64,000 nt of DNA from JBFMAI01 sp040755725 (lineage in GTDB: Bacteria; Planctomycetota; Phycisphaerae; UBA1845; Fen-1342): contig JBFMAI010000023.1 in NCBI GenBank assembly GCA_040755725.1, positions 248,001 to 312,000 on the forward strand. The letters are read 5' to 3'. The position numbers and the translations under genes were made by a program. Positions 1 through 7,310 of this stretch are shown here, piece after piece. Each line of letters opens with the position of its first letter. The stretch's first letter is position 1. The notes under the pieces are model-generated. The model did not search any database. It was given only the letters and a program-made list of their open reading frames with translations, and was not told where the DNA came from.

Positions 1-159
1 CCCGTGCATGCCGGCCCGCCGTAACAACCTCTGGAAGCACCCCCCCGTATCCTGCTACATTACAGGCGGGCCCCGCGGCCGCGGGTTGCCCCGGGGGGCA
101 TGGACAATGGCAGACTGGCACCGGCCCGCCTGAGGTTAGTTCGCCACGAGGAGCCGTGC

Positions 160-1353
160 ATGCAGGACATCATCTACCTCGACAACGCCGCCACCAGCTT
201 CCCTAAGCCTGACGCCGTTCACAACGCGGTGCGCGACTTCTACCGCAGCTACGGCGTCAACCCGGGCCGTACCGGGTGCGATTTGGCGCTGCACGCCGAG
301 GAGATGATCCACAGCACGCGCAAGCGGCTGTCGGCCTTCTTCAATCGGAGCCTGGTGGCCGCCGGCAAGCCGAAGGACCCCAACCGGCTGGTGTTCACGC
401 TGAACGCCACGATGAGCCTGAACCTGATCATCAACGGAATGATCGGCCCCGGCGACCACGTCGTGACGACGATGGTGGAGCACAACTCCGTGATCCGCCC
501 CGTCAACCACAAGGTCCGCGAGGGGGCCGAGGCCACGTTTGTCCGCCCCGACGGCGAGGGCTATGTCGATCCGCAGGACATCCGCAGGGCGATCCGAAAG
601 AACACCAAGCTCGTCATCGTGAACCACGGGTCGAACGTCATCGGCGCGGTCCAGGACCTCAGGGCCATCGGGGCCGTCTGCAAGGAGGCCGGCGTGCCGT
701 TTGCGGTGGACACCGCCCAGACCGCCGGCGTCCTGCCCATCGACATGGCCGAGTGTCACATCAGTTTCCTGTCGTTCACCGGTCATAAAGGGCTCATGGC
801 GCCCACCGGCACGGGCGGCATCTGTGTCGCCGATGACGCGGAAATCCGCGGGACGATCTACGGCGGCACGGGCGTCCGCAGTGCCGACCCGTACCACCTG
901 ACCGAGTATCCGTACCGCCTGGAGGCCGGCACGCAGAACCTCGCCGGCATCGCCGGGCTGTCCGCCGGCCTCGATTGGATCGAGCAGCGCGGGTTGGAGA
1001 ACATCTACCGGCACGAGATGGAGCTGATGACGCTGCTGCAAAACGGCCTGGCCGAAATCGACGGCGTGACCATCTGCGGCACCCGCAGCCTCGTACGCCG
1101 CGTCGCCACCCTCTCGGTCACGGTGGAGGGCTACGACCCGTCCGACATCGGCACGATCCTCGACGTGGATTACGGCATTCAGACGCGGACGGGGCTGCAC
1201 TGCGCGCCGCTCATTCACGAGCACATCGGCACGACGCCGCGCGGCAGCGTCCGCTTTTCCGTCGGCCCATTCAACACGCGGGAACACGTGGAGACCGCGA
1301 TCCGCGCGGTGACCGAGGTGGCCGCGGACCGTTGCTCCTCGGTGCGCAGGTAA
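160..1353 (+). CDS. Cysteine desulfurase-family PLP aminotransferase (class V)
   Basis: A 397-residue PLP enzyme of the class V aminotransferase / cysteine desulfurase group, predicted to take sulfur (or selenium) from cysteine as an enzyme-bound persulfide for Fe-S cluster or thio-cofactor assembly. The N-terminus has the family signature YLDNAATSFPKP. The PLP lysine is K210 in the motif TGHKGLMAPTGTGG. The likely persulfide cysteine is C348 in RTGLHCAPLIH, a form typical of the TIGR01977-like subgroup rather than classical IscS. I chose the ATG at 160 because CGAGGAG lies just upstream (147-153) and the family's usual N-terminus begins there; an in-frame ATG at 100 would add 20 atypical residues. 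No scaffold or suf gene is adjacent, so the sulfur acceptor is unknown. The family call is secure, the exact substrate is not. Confidence 0.9.
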   Translation: MQDIIYLDNAATSFPKPDAVHNAVRDFYRSYGVNPGRTGCDLALHAEEMIHSTRKRLSAFFNRSLVAAGKPKDPNRLVFTLNATMSLNLIINGMIGPGDHVVTTMVEHNSVIRPVNHKVREGAEATFVRPDGEGYVDPQDIRRAIRKNTKLVIVNHGSNVIGAVQDLRAIGAVCKEAGVPFAVDTAQTAGVLPIDMAECHISFLSFTGHKGLMAPTGTGGICVADDAEIRGTIYGGTGVRSADPYHLTEYPYRLEAGTQNLAGIAGLSAGLDWIEQRGLENIYRHEMELMTLLQNGLAEIDGVTICGTRSLVRRVATLSVTVEGYDPSDIGTILDVDYGIQTRTGLHCAPLIHEHIGTTPRGSVRFSVGPFNTREHVETAIRAVTEVAADRCSSVRR

Positions 1354-1424
1354 CCGGAAGCCACCCCGAAACCTGGATCTACATAGACGAGATAATCGAG
1401 ACAGCGGTTTTGGCCGAGGGTTTC

Positions 1425-1460
1425 GACCCTCCCCCAACCCCTCCCTGGGAGCGAGGGGAG
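1425..1460 (+). repeat. Dispersed GC-rich repeat, family 1 (intergenic copy)
   Basis: This stretch begins GACCCTCCCCCAACCCCTCC and continues CTGGGAG, giving a pyrimidine tract followed by a partly complementary purine tract. Its first 27 bases are identical to the reverse complement of a copy inside valS (31111-31143), and it closely matches a copy inside the cyclase gene (62341-62378). Here it lies between the cysteine desulfurase gene and tRNA-Tyr. Confidence 0.8.
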
Positions 1461-1595
1461 TTCCGCGATAGCCTCCGGTCACACTGCGGTTCGGGCGGTA
1501 CGCGAACGTGTCACGCCCGCGGCCCGCGTCCGCCACGTCGCTTGCGGCGGCAACTTGCGTGCGGCGGCAGGCGTGGGTATCTTGGTAACGAGCTT

Positions 1596-1678
1596 GGGCG
1601 TGTGTCCGAGTGGCCAAAGGAGACGGGCTGTAAACCCGTTGGCGTCAGCCTACGTAGGTTCGAATCCTACCGCGCCCA
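1596..1678 (+). tRNA. tRNA-Tyr (anticodon GTA)
   Basis: An 83-nt class II tRNA. The acceptor arms GGGCGTG (1596-1602) and CGCGCCC (1671-1677) pair over seven base pairs with one G:U. The anticodon stem ACGGG/CCCGT encloses the loop CTGTAAA with GTA at 1630-1632. A long variable arm is present, as expected of bacterial tRNA-Tyr. The T arm is GTAGG-TTCGAAT-CCTAC. The discriminator is A1678 and CCA is not encoded. Confidence 0.96.
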
Positions 1679-2356
1679 GTTCTTGCCGCTCTAGATTCTC
1701 TCGGGTTACGGCCGTTTTCCCCTTATTTTCAGCCGGTTCTTGGCGCATTCGCCGGACCGCCCGACGCGCCCCGCTCGCCACGCGATGACGTTCCCACGGG
1801 GACTCGATTGCCTCCCTCACCGTCGCGGCGGGAAGCGCTCGACATCCTGGATCCAGGCTGTGGACCTGCGCGGCTGGGCGCACCAGTCGACATTCAGAAC
1901 CCAGGCTCATGACCCCCGCGCGCCTGCGCATCCATTCACTGGCGCGTCTGTTGCTCTTCGTCCCCGCTCACGGTGCAACGTGCTGCCCGAGCCGAACTCA
2001 CGCGGCACCGCTTTCCACTGGCAACCGGTCCGCAGCGCGAAGAAGATGCCGTCGGCGATCTTCCGCTGCCCGACCCACGGCCGGCCACCCCCGGGATGCC
2101 GCCGCCACTGCGGAACCATGCACTCGATCCGTTTCCACGTCGAGTCCGGCATGCGCCATCCCGGCGCGACTCCTGGTTCGTCCATCCCTAGACCGCCTCA
2201 GACCGCCTCGCTCAACCGGCAACTCCTTGCCGTGGCCGGAAATATACCTTCAGGTTATGGGATAGGCTCTAGAGGGTCCGCCGGGTCCCAACACGCGCGC
2301 AGCGTTGGACGAAGTTCAGCACCCCGCGTCGTTTTCGTCCGTCTGGTTGAGGAAAA
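1679..2356. other. Intergenic region between tRNA-Tyr and tRNA-Ala holding an IS remnant
   Basis: About 680 bases without an intact gene. The only recognisable content is the transposase fragment at 1970-2185 on the minus strand. Longer open frames across the region show no domain signature and look like chance frames in GC-rich DNA. Confidence 0.6.
1970..2185 (-). pseudogene. IS5-family (DUF4096-type) transposase, N-terminal remnant
   Basis: The first 72 codons match the N-terminal region of IS5-group transposases, with motifs such as GGGRPWVGQRKIADGIFF and RTGCQWKAVPREFGSGSTL. Full-length proteins of this kind run to well over 100 residues and carry a DDE catalytic domain, which is absent. 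Similarity stops abruptly after the residues STLHR, and the frame then runs into unrelated sequence. I see no terminal inverted repeats or target duplication, so this is a decayed fragment and not an active element. It lies between tRNA genes, a common resting place for inserted DNA. Confidence 0.75.
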
Positions 2357-2429
<73 letters not shown>

Positions 2430-2553
2430 AGGGGTCACTTCATGTCGAATGGCAAGTTGAACCTCACATACTGCACTCGCCCCAGCTTGCCCGTCGCTGT
2501 GGTCCGTTCGCTGCTCTCCGTACGTCCTTGGCCATCCGCCATTCTGAACGCAG

Positions 2554-2626
<73 letters not shown>

Positions 2627-2897
2627 GAACCGCAACCAGCCGGCCGTGCCCCACAGGGGTTGGCCCACCGCCGCGACCGGCTAGGCTAGGGCCGCCGCGG
2701 CGGTGCGTCAAGAACCTACGCCGCGTCTGACGAGGCCGGCAACCGCCGGCGGACGGACGGGGGCCCGGGCGTCGCGGGTCGGGGACTCCCGCAGCAGTCC
2801 CCACCGCCTTGGTGAGCAACGCCTCGGCACACGCCGATAAGAGAATCGGCATGTTGGCCCCGCGCCGGGGGCTTGGCACCTGATCGAGGCGCAACGC

Positions 2898-3986
2898 ATG
2901 AGCGCAGCGGTTGTCCGGGTCCTGGTGGTTGACGACAGCGCCATTGTTCGGGCCTTGGTCCGCAGCGCCCTGTCGCAGCACCCGCAGATCGAAGTGGTCG
3001 GGCTGGCCAGCGACGGCCTGGACGCGGTCGCCAAAATCCGCTCGCTGCGGCCGGACGTGGTCACGCTCGACATCGAGATGCCGCGCTTAAACGGCATTGG
3101 TGTCCTCGAGCGTGTGGCCGGCCGGGCGCCGGTGAAGTTCCTCATGGTGTCCACCCTCACCCAGGCGGGTGCCCGGATCACCTTCGAGGCCCTGAACAAG
3201 GGGGCGATCGACTACATCACCAAGCCCCAGGCTACCGGACCGGCGGCCACCGCGACGTTCCGTAAGCAACTGGTGGACAAGGTCTTGGCCGTGGCGCGCG
3301 TCCGGGCACGGCGACCGACGGCCACCGGCCGCGGACCTATCACCGGCACCGCTCCCACCCTCCCGCCAAACGAGGTCCGCGGCTGGGTCGTGGCGATCGG
3401 AATCAGTTGCGGCGGGCCGCAGACGCTGTACGAGATGCTGCCGGCGTTCCCGAGCAACTTCGTGCCGATTGTGCTGACGCAGCACATGCCGGCGCAGTTT
3501 ACCGGACCGTTCGCCCAACACCTCGACGCGTGCTGCGCCATGAACGTGCGCGAGGCCAAGCACGGGGAGCCCCTGATGCCGGGGACGATCTACATCGCCC
3601 CCGGGGACGACCATCTGTGCCTCGTTCGGCGGGGAGCGCAGTTGCACCTGGCCCTGGACCACGGTCCCCCGGTATCCGGCCATCGCCCGTCCGTGGACGT
3701 GATGTTCAAGTCGGTGGCCAAGGCCTGCGGGCCGCGGTCGGTCGGCGTCATCATGACCGGGATGGGCCGGGATGGGGCCGACGGGATCGTCGAGTTGCAC
3801 AAGGCCGGCGCGCACACCGTTGCACAAGACGAGGAAACGTCGCTGGTGTACGGCATGCCCAAGGCCGCCAAGGACACCGGCTGCGTGGGCCACATCGTCC
3901 CCCTGCCGCAGGTCCCGCAGACGATCGCCAAACTGATGATGGGCGGCACGCGGCGCGACGCGGCCGAGGCGCGAGAAGCGCGCTAG
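2898..3986 (+). CDS. cheB: Chemotaxis protein-glutamate methylesterase CheB
   Basis: A 362-residue response regulator/methylesterase that removes methyl groups from (and can deamidate) chemoreceptor glutamates during adaptation. The N-terminal receiver domain (about residues 5-120) has the acidic pair in VVDDS, phospho-acceptor D58 in LDIEMPRLNG and the conserved lysine in ITKPQ. The C-terminal esterase domain (about 165-350) keeps the whole catalytic triad: S170 in IGISCGGP, H196 in LTQHMPAQFT and D292 in GMGRDGADG. The usual Thr after the catalytic Ser is Cys here. GAGG at 2886-2889 precedes the ATG by eight bases. It heads a signalling cluster with cheX, cheY and an FHA protein. No cheR or cheA lies in the window. 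Confidence 0.95.
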   Translation: MSAAVVRVLVVDDSAIVRALVRSALSQHPQIEVVGLASDGLDAVAKIRSLRPDVVTLDIEMPRLNGIGVLERVAGRAPVKFLMVSTLTQAGARITFEALNKGAIDYITKPQATGPAATATFRKQLVDKVLAVARVRARRPTATGRGPITGTAPTLPPNEVRGWVVAIGISCGGPQTLYEMLPAFPSNFVPIVLTQHMPAQFTGPFAQHLDACCAMNVREAKHGEPLMPGTIYIAPGDDHLCLVRRGAQLHLALDHGPPVSGHRPSVDVMFKSVAKACGPRSVGVIMTGMGRDGADGIVELHKAGAHTVAQDEETSLVYGMPKAAKDTGCVGHIVPLPQVPQTIAKLMMGGTRRDAAEAREAR

Positions 3987-4231
3987 CGACGCCGGCCCAC
4001 GACCGGGCGCAGAAGCTGCGCTTCCGCCGAGCGGGCGATCTGGAAGACCGGCGCGTTCGGACCGCGTTGATTTTCCAAACGTCACGCGCGTTTGGGACGA
4101 TGTAGCTAACACGGCGGGACGATGGACGCGGACGGGGGAGCGCGAACGGCGGCGTGCCGCGGCCGACCGACGGTGCGGCCCAGACTCGGGCCGCGGAGGT
4201 CGTCGCAGGAGCCTGCGGTGGAGGATGAATT

Positions 4232-4693
4232 GTGGACGTCAGTTACATCAACCCCTTCATCGAGTCCGTCGACACCGTGTTCACGACGATGCTCGGCGTG
4301 ACACCCAAGCGGAACGGCCTGAAGGTCAGCGATGGGCGCGCCGTCGGCGAAGTCATCACGTCGCTGGTGGGCCTGAGCGGGAAAGTCAGCGGCGTGGTGG
4401 CCCTCCGCTTCCCGCCCAAGACCGCCCTGGCCCTGGCCGGCCGGATGCTCGGGGCGGAGGCCAAGACGGTGAACGATGAGGTCATCGACGCGATCTCGGA
4501 AATCGTCAACATGGTGGCCGGGTCGGCGAAGGCCAAGTTCCACTTCGAGCCGCCGATCGAACTCGGACTACCCACGGTCGTGGAGGGGACCGGCTACAAG
4601 CTGAAGTACCCCAGCAAGTCGGTCTGGTTGGAAGTCCCGTTCACCTCCGAGGCGGGCAACTTCACCATGGAAGTGACCTACAACCCGAACTAA
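4232..4693 (+). CDS. cheX: CheX-type CheY-phosphate phosphatase
   Basis: A 153-residue CheC/CheX/FliY-fold protein expected to dephosphorylate CheY-P. The signature E-x-x-N helix is present as DAISEIVNMVAG, where the Glu and Asn are the known catalytic residues. The N-terminal residues (YINPFIESVDTVFTTMLG) match the CheX start. The start is GTG at 4232, preceded by GGTGGAGG at 4217-4224. The stop lies ten bases before cheY, so the two are probably one transcript, which fits an enzyme-substrate pair. Single-domain size agrees with CheX rather than the longer CheC or FliY. Confidence 0.88.
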   Translation: MDVSYINPFIESVDTVFTTMLGVTPKRNGLKVSDGRAVGEVITSLVGLSGKVSGVVALRFPPKTALALAGRMLGAEAKTVNDEVIDAISEIVNMVAGSAKAKFHFEPPIELGLPTVVEGTGYKLKYPSKSVWLEVPFTSEAGNFTMEVTYNPN

Positions 4694-4703
4694 AGGGCGC
4701 GGT

Positions 4704-5027
4704 ATGAAAGCACTGGTCGTCGACGACTCGATGACGATTCGGCGGATTGTGATCAAGGCCCTCGGGATAGTCGGGATCAACGAGGCGACCGAGGCCGGCG
4801 ACGGCATGGAAGCCGTCAAGGCCCTCCAGGGCGGCGGCTACGACCTGATCCTGCTGGACTGGAACATGCCCAAGATGAGTGGCATCGACGCTTTGCGGGC
4901 CATCCGTCAATCGGGCAACAAGACCCCGGTCATTATGGTCACTACGGAGGCCGAGAAGTCCCGCGTCATCGAGGCCATCAAGGCCGGCGCCAACGATTAC
5001 CTCATCAAACCTTTCTCGCCCGACTAG
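4704..5027 (+). CDS. cheY: CheY-like response regulator, truncated by an in-frame TAG
   Basis: A single receiver domain of 107 residues. All phosphorylation residues are present: acidic pair VVDDS, phospho-acceptor D52 in LLDWNMPKMSG, the Thr in MVTTEAEKS and the Lys in LIKPF. CheY proteins usually have about 120-125 residues. Here the frame stops at a TAG (5025-5027) straight after KPFSPD. The same frame then stays open for 17 sense codons reading LAAKVKHVVGAA... to a TGA at 5079-5081, exactly what the missing last helix should look like. With TAG read as sense the protein would be 125 residues. Either this is a real nonsense mutation removing helix 5, or a base error in the sequence. It sits ten bases after cheX. 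Confidence 0.88.
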   Translation: MKALVVDDSMTIRRIVIKALGIVGINEATEAGDGMEAVKALQGGGYDLILLDWNMPKMSGIDALRAIRQSGNKTPVIMVTTEAEKSRVIEAIKAGANDYLIKPFSPD

Positions 5028-5271
5028 TTGGCGGCCAAGGTCAAGCACGTCGTCGGGGCCGCAGCCCCCGCGGGCGGCTGAAAACCCCGCCTTCCCTCCC
5101 CAGCTTCCGCCGGGCGCGGGGCTGGGCAGGCCCCGCACCGCTGAGTACGATGCCGCGCCGGCGGACAGTTTCGCTTGTCCGGCCGCGTCGCAACGGGCCC
5201 CGGCGGTTTCCACCGGACGGAGCACGGGCGCCCGCGGCGACATCGGCCGCGACTACCAATCGACGCGCTCC

Positions 5272-6885
5272 ATGCGACTCATCGTCCTGCAAAACGACGC
5301 GATGGTGGCCGACGTGGTCTGCGGACTCGAGGCGGTTTACGTCGGATCACGCGAGGAATGCCGCGTACGGCTGGGCGACAGCCGCATTGCCCCCCAGCAG
5401 GCGGTAATCATCCCCGAGCGGGACGGCACCTGGCTGTTGCAGCAGCTCGACGCGAGCTGCGAGCTGCGCCTGAACGGCATGGTGGTGCGCGACCAGGCCG
5501 AGTTGTCGACGGGGGACGAAATCGCCCTCCTCGATTTCAAGATTCGCGTGTACCCGGAGTACGACGAGCAGCCGGCGGCCCGGGCGACGCTGGGGACCAC
5601 CCGCGCGCAGCTCGAGCGGTTCGCCCAAGCCCGCTTGCCCGCCGGGGCCCTCCTGAAGAAAAGCAGCGACCTGTTGACCGTGCAGCCCGAACACCTGGCG
5701 GGGATCGGTCGCGCCAGCCTGGCCGCCTCCGGCAACCAGACGGTGGAGGAGCTGATGGACGCGGCCCTCGGCTGTCTGCTGGCGGCGTTCGCGGCGCAGC
5801 GGGCCTGGATCGGCGTCCGGCGACTGAGCTACGGACCGATGGAGTACGAGGAAGGGCGGCTGATCACGGGGCAGACCACCGATTTGCCCGAACTGGGCCA
5901 CGAGCTCAAGCCGCGGGCCCTCGACCGGGCGCAGTTCGTCCTGGTGCCGCGGGTCAGCCGCGAGGAACCGATGTCCGTGCTGGCCGGACCGCTCCTGGGG
6001 CCGGACGGCACCCTCGGCATGGTCTACCTGGACAGCGGGGAAGCGGGGCGGCGTTATGAGACCCCCGACCTCGATTACTTCATCCTGCAACTCAACATCT
6101 TCGCGCACCAGCTCGACGCCATCTTCAAGGTCACGGCCCGCAACCGGGCCGCGTTGATCGATGGGCAAGTCAGCGTCGCGCACGAGATTCAGGCCCGGCT
6201 CACCCCGCGGAAGCTCCCCCAGTGGGAAAACGAGCTGGTCTTCGGGGCGTTTCGCGAGCCCGGGCGCGAGCGCAGCGGCGACATCTATGATGTCGTGCGG
6301 CTTTCCAACAACCTGGCGGCCGTGATGATTGCCTACACGCCGGCCGCCGGCGCCCTGCCCAGCTTGCTGCTGGTCCAGGCCCAGACCGCGTTCCGGTCCG
6401 CCGTCATGCACCAAGACAACCCGGGCGTCTGCCTGCGCATGTTGAACTGGCTGATGTACGACGGACAGAAGGATCATCCCCTGGCGTGCTTCGTCGGCGT
6501 CATCGACCCGACCAGCGGCCTGACGCGCTACGCCCTGGCCGGTCACCTCGGCGCGTACATCATCGGCCAGCGCGGCGAGGCCCGTCCGCTGGGCGGCGCG
6601 GAGCCCACCGTGCCGCTCGGCACGGCCAAGGCGACGGTGTACCCCTTGCTCTCCGAGCAGCTCGAACCGGGGGAGACCCTCGTCCTATTCACGCCGGGCG
6701 TCGTCACCGCCAAGAACCGCCGCGACGAGGTGTTCGGCGAGGAACGCTTTGTGAACATCCTCTGCGACGGGTTCGGGCAGTTGGCCAGCGCCATGCTCAA
6801 GGAGATGCTGACCGACCTGCGCAGCTTCACCGAGGGCGGTTCCCAACCCGACGACATCACCGTCATTCTTGCGCATCGGATGTGA
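5272..6885 (+). CDS. FHA-GAF-SpoIIE-like (PPM phosphatase fold) signalling protein
   Basis: A 537-residue multidomain protein. Residues about 1-95 resemble an FHA phosphothreonine-binding domain (VGSREECRVRLGD, RIAPQQAVI, LNGMVV). Residues about 150-290 look like a GAF-type sensor (GMVYLDS). Residues about 295-537 follow the SpoIIE/RsbU phosphatase pattern, starting with SVAHEIQARLTPRKLP. Some metal-ligand motifs are degenerate: GDIYD and QPDDITVI remain, but the usual D-V-S-G-H-G segment reads AYTPAAGA and the usual Y-T-D-G reads FTPGV. It may therefore bind rather than dephosphorylate. The ATG at 5272 is the first that gives the FHA domain a natural start. It lies downstream of cheY in the same orientation. 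Confidence 0.8.
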   Translation: MRLIVLQNDAMVADVVCGLEAVYVGSREECRVRLGDSRIAPQQAVIIPERDGTWLLQQLDASCELRLNGMVVRDQAELSTGDEIALLDFKIRVYPEYDEQPAARATLGTTRAQLERFAQARLPAGALLKKSSDLLTVQPEHLAGIGRASLAASGNQTVEELMDAALGCLLAAFAAQRAWIGVRRLSYGPMEYEEGRLITGQTTDLPELGHELKPRALDRAQFVLVPRVSREEPMSVLAGPLLGPDGTLGMVYLDSGEAGRRYETPDLDYFILQLNIFAHQLDAIFKVTARNRAALIDGQVSVAHEIQARLTPRKLPQWENELVFGAFREPGRERSGDIYDVVRLSNNLAAVMIAYTPAAGALPSLLLVQAQTAFRSAVMHQDNPGVCLRMLNWLMYDGQKDHPLACFVGVIDPTSGLTRYALAGHLGAYIIGQRGEARPLGGAEPTVPLGTAKATVYPLLSEQLEPGETLVLFTPGVVTAKNRRDEVFGEERFVNILCDGFGQLASAMLKEMLTDLRSFTEGGSQPDDITVILAHRM

Positions 6886-7138
6886 TCGCCGCCGCCACTC
6901 GCGGCATGGGGCGCGCAAGAAAGGGGCACATGCCCCGCGCGTTTCTGTCAGTGATCAAACGACGCCGGTAACGCCGGCTGACCGCTCACAGCCTCCCGCC
7001 GTCCGGCGGGACCGCGCTGTGGACCTGTGCCCCGTTCGGCGGTGCCCCGCATCCGGGAGGCTCGCGCTGCCGAGTCACGCCGCAGCGTGATCACAGCCCA
7101 GTCCCGAGTCGCAGCGCCCGGCCGAGTTCGTCGGACCG

Positions 7139-7270
7139 CTAGCAGGGCCCGCAGCTCATCTTGGAGCGTCTGGCCTTGCGCTTGGCCTTCTTCTTGGTGC
7201 CCTTCCGCTTCTTGGCGGTCTTCTTCTTCGTGCCCTTCTTCTTCTTCGCGGCTTTCTTCTTCTTTGCCAT
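7139..7270 (-). CDS. Lysine-rich histone-like small basic protein (43 aa)
   Basis: A short frame starting ATG at 7270 with a good ribosome site (TGAGGT, seven bases upstream) and ending TAG. The 43-residue product has 20 Lys and 4 Arg. It is built of K-runs separated by AA, GT and TA, and ends SCGPC. The composition resembles the lysine-rich tails of bacterial histone H1-like proteins, suggesting non-specific nucleic-acid binding. It follows smc by 40 bases on the same strand and could be co-transcribed with it. Supporting features are the start, the ribosome site and a clean stop. The C-terminal Cys pair could bind metal or form a disulfide, which is a guess. Confidence 0.65.
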   Translation of the reverse strand: MAKKKKAAKKKKGTKKKTAKKRKGTKKKAKRKARRSKMSCGPC

Positions 7271-7310
7271 GGCGCTACCTCAAAAAAAGGAACCGGAAAC
7301 GAAACACCGC

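Noticed and set aside
136..1617. A 493-codon minus-strand open frame over the cysteine desulfurase gene
   Set aside because: It is the antisense shadow of a gene with clear PLP-enzyme motifs, and it is rich in Arg, Asp, Val and His as expected of antisense GC-rich DNA.
5025..5027. TAG in cheY as a recoded sense codon
   Set aside because: TAG ends other genes here normally (for example rarA at 24141-24143) and there is no sign of a suppressor or pyrrolysine system in the window.
6886..7138. A rho-independent terminator after the FHA gene
   Set aside because: GGGGCA-CA-TGCCCC near 6936 has a two-base loop and no proper T-run, so I do not call it.
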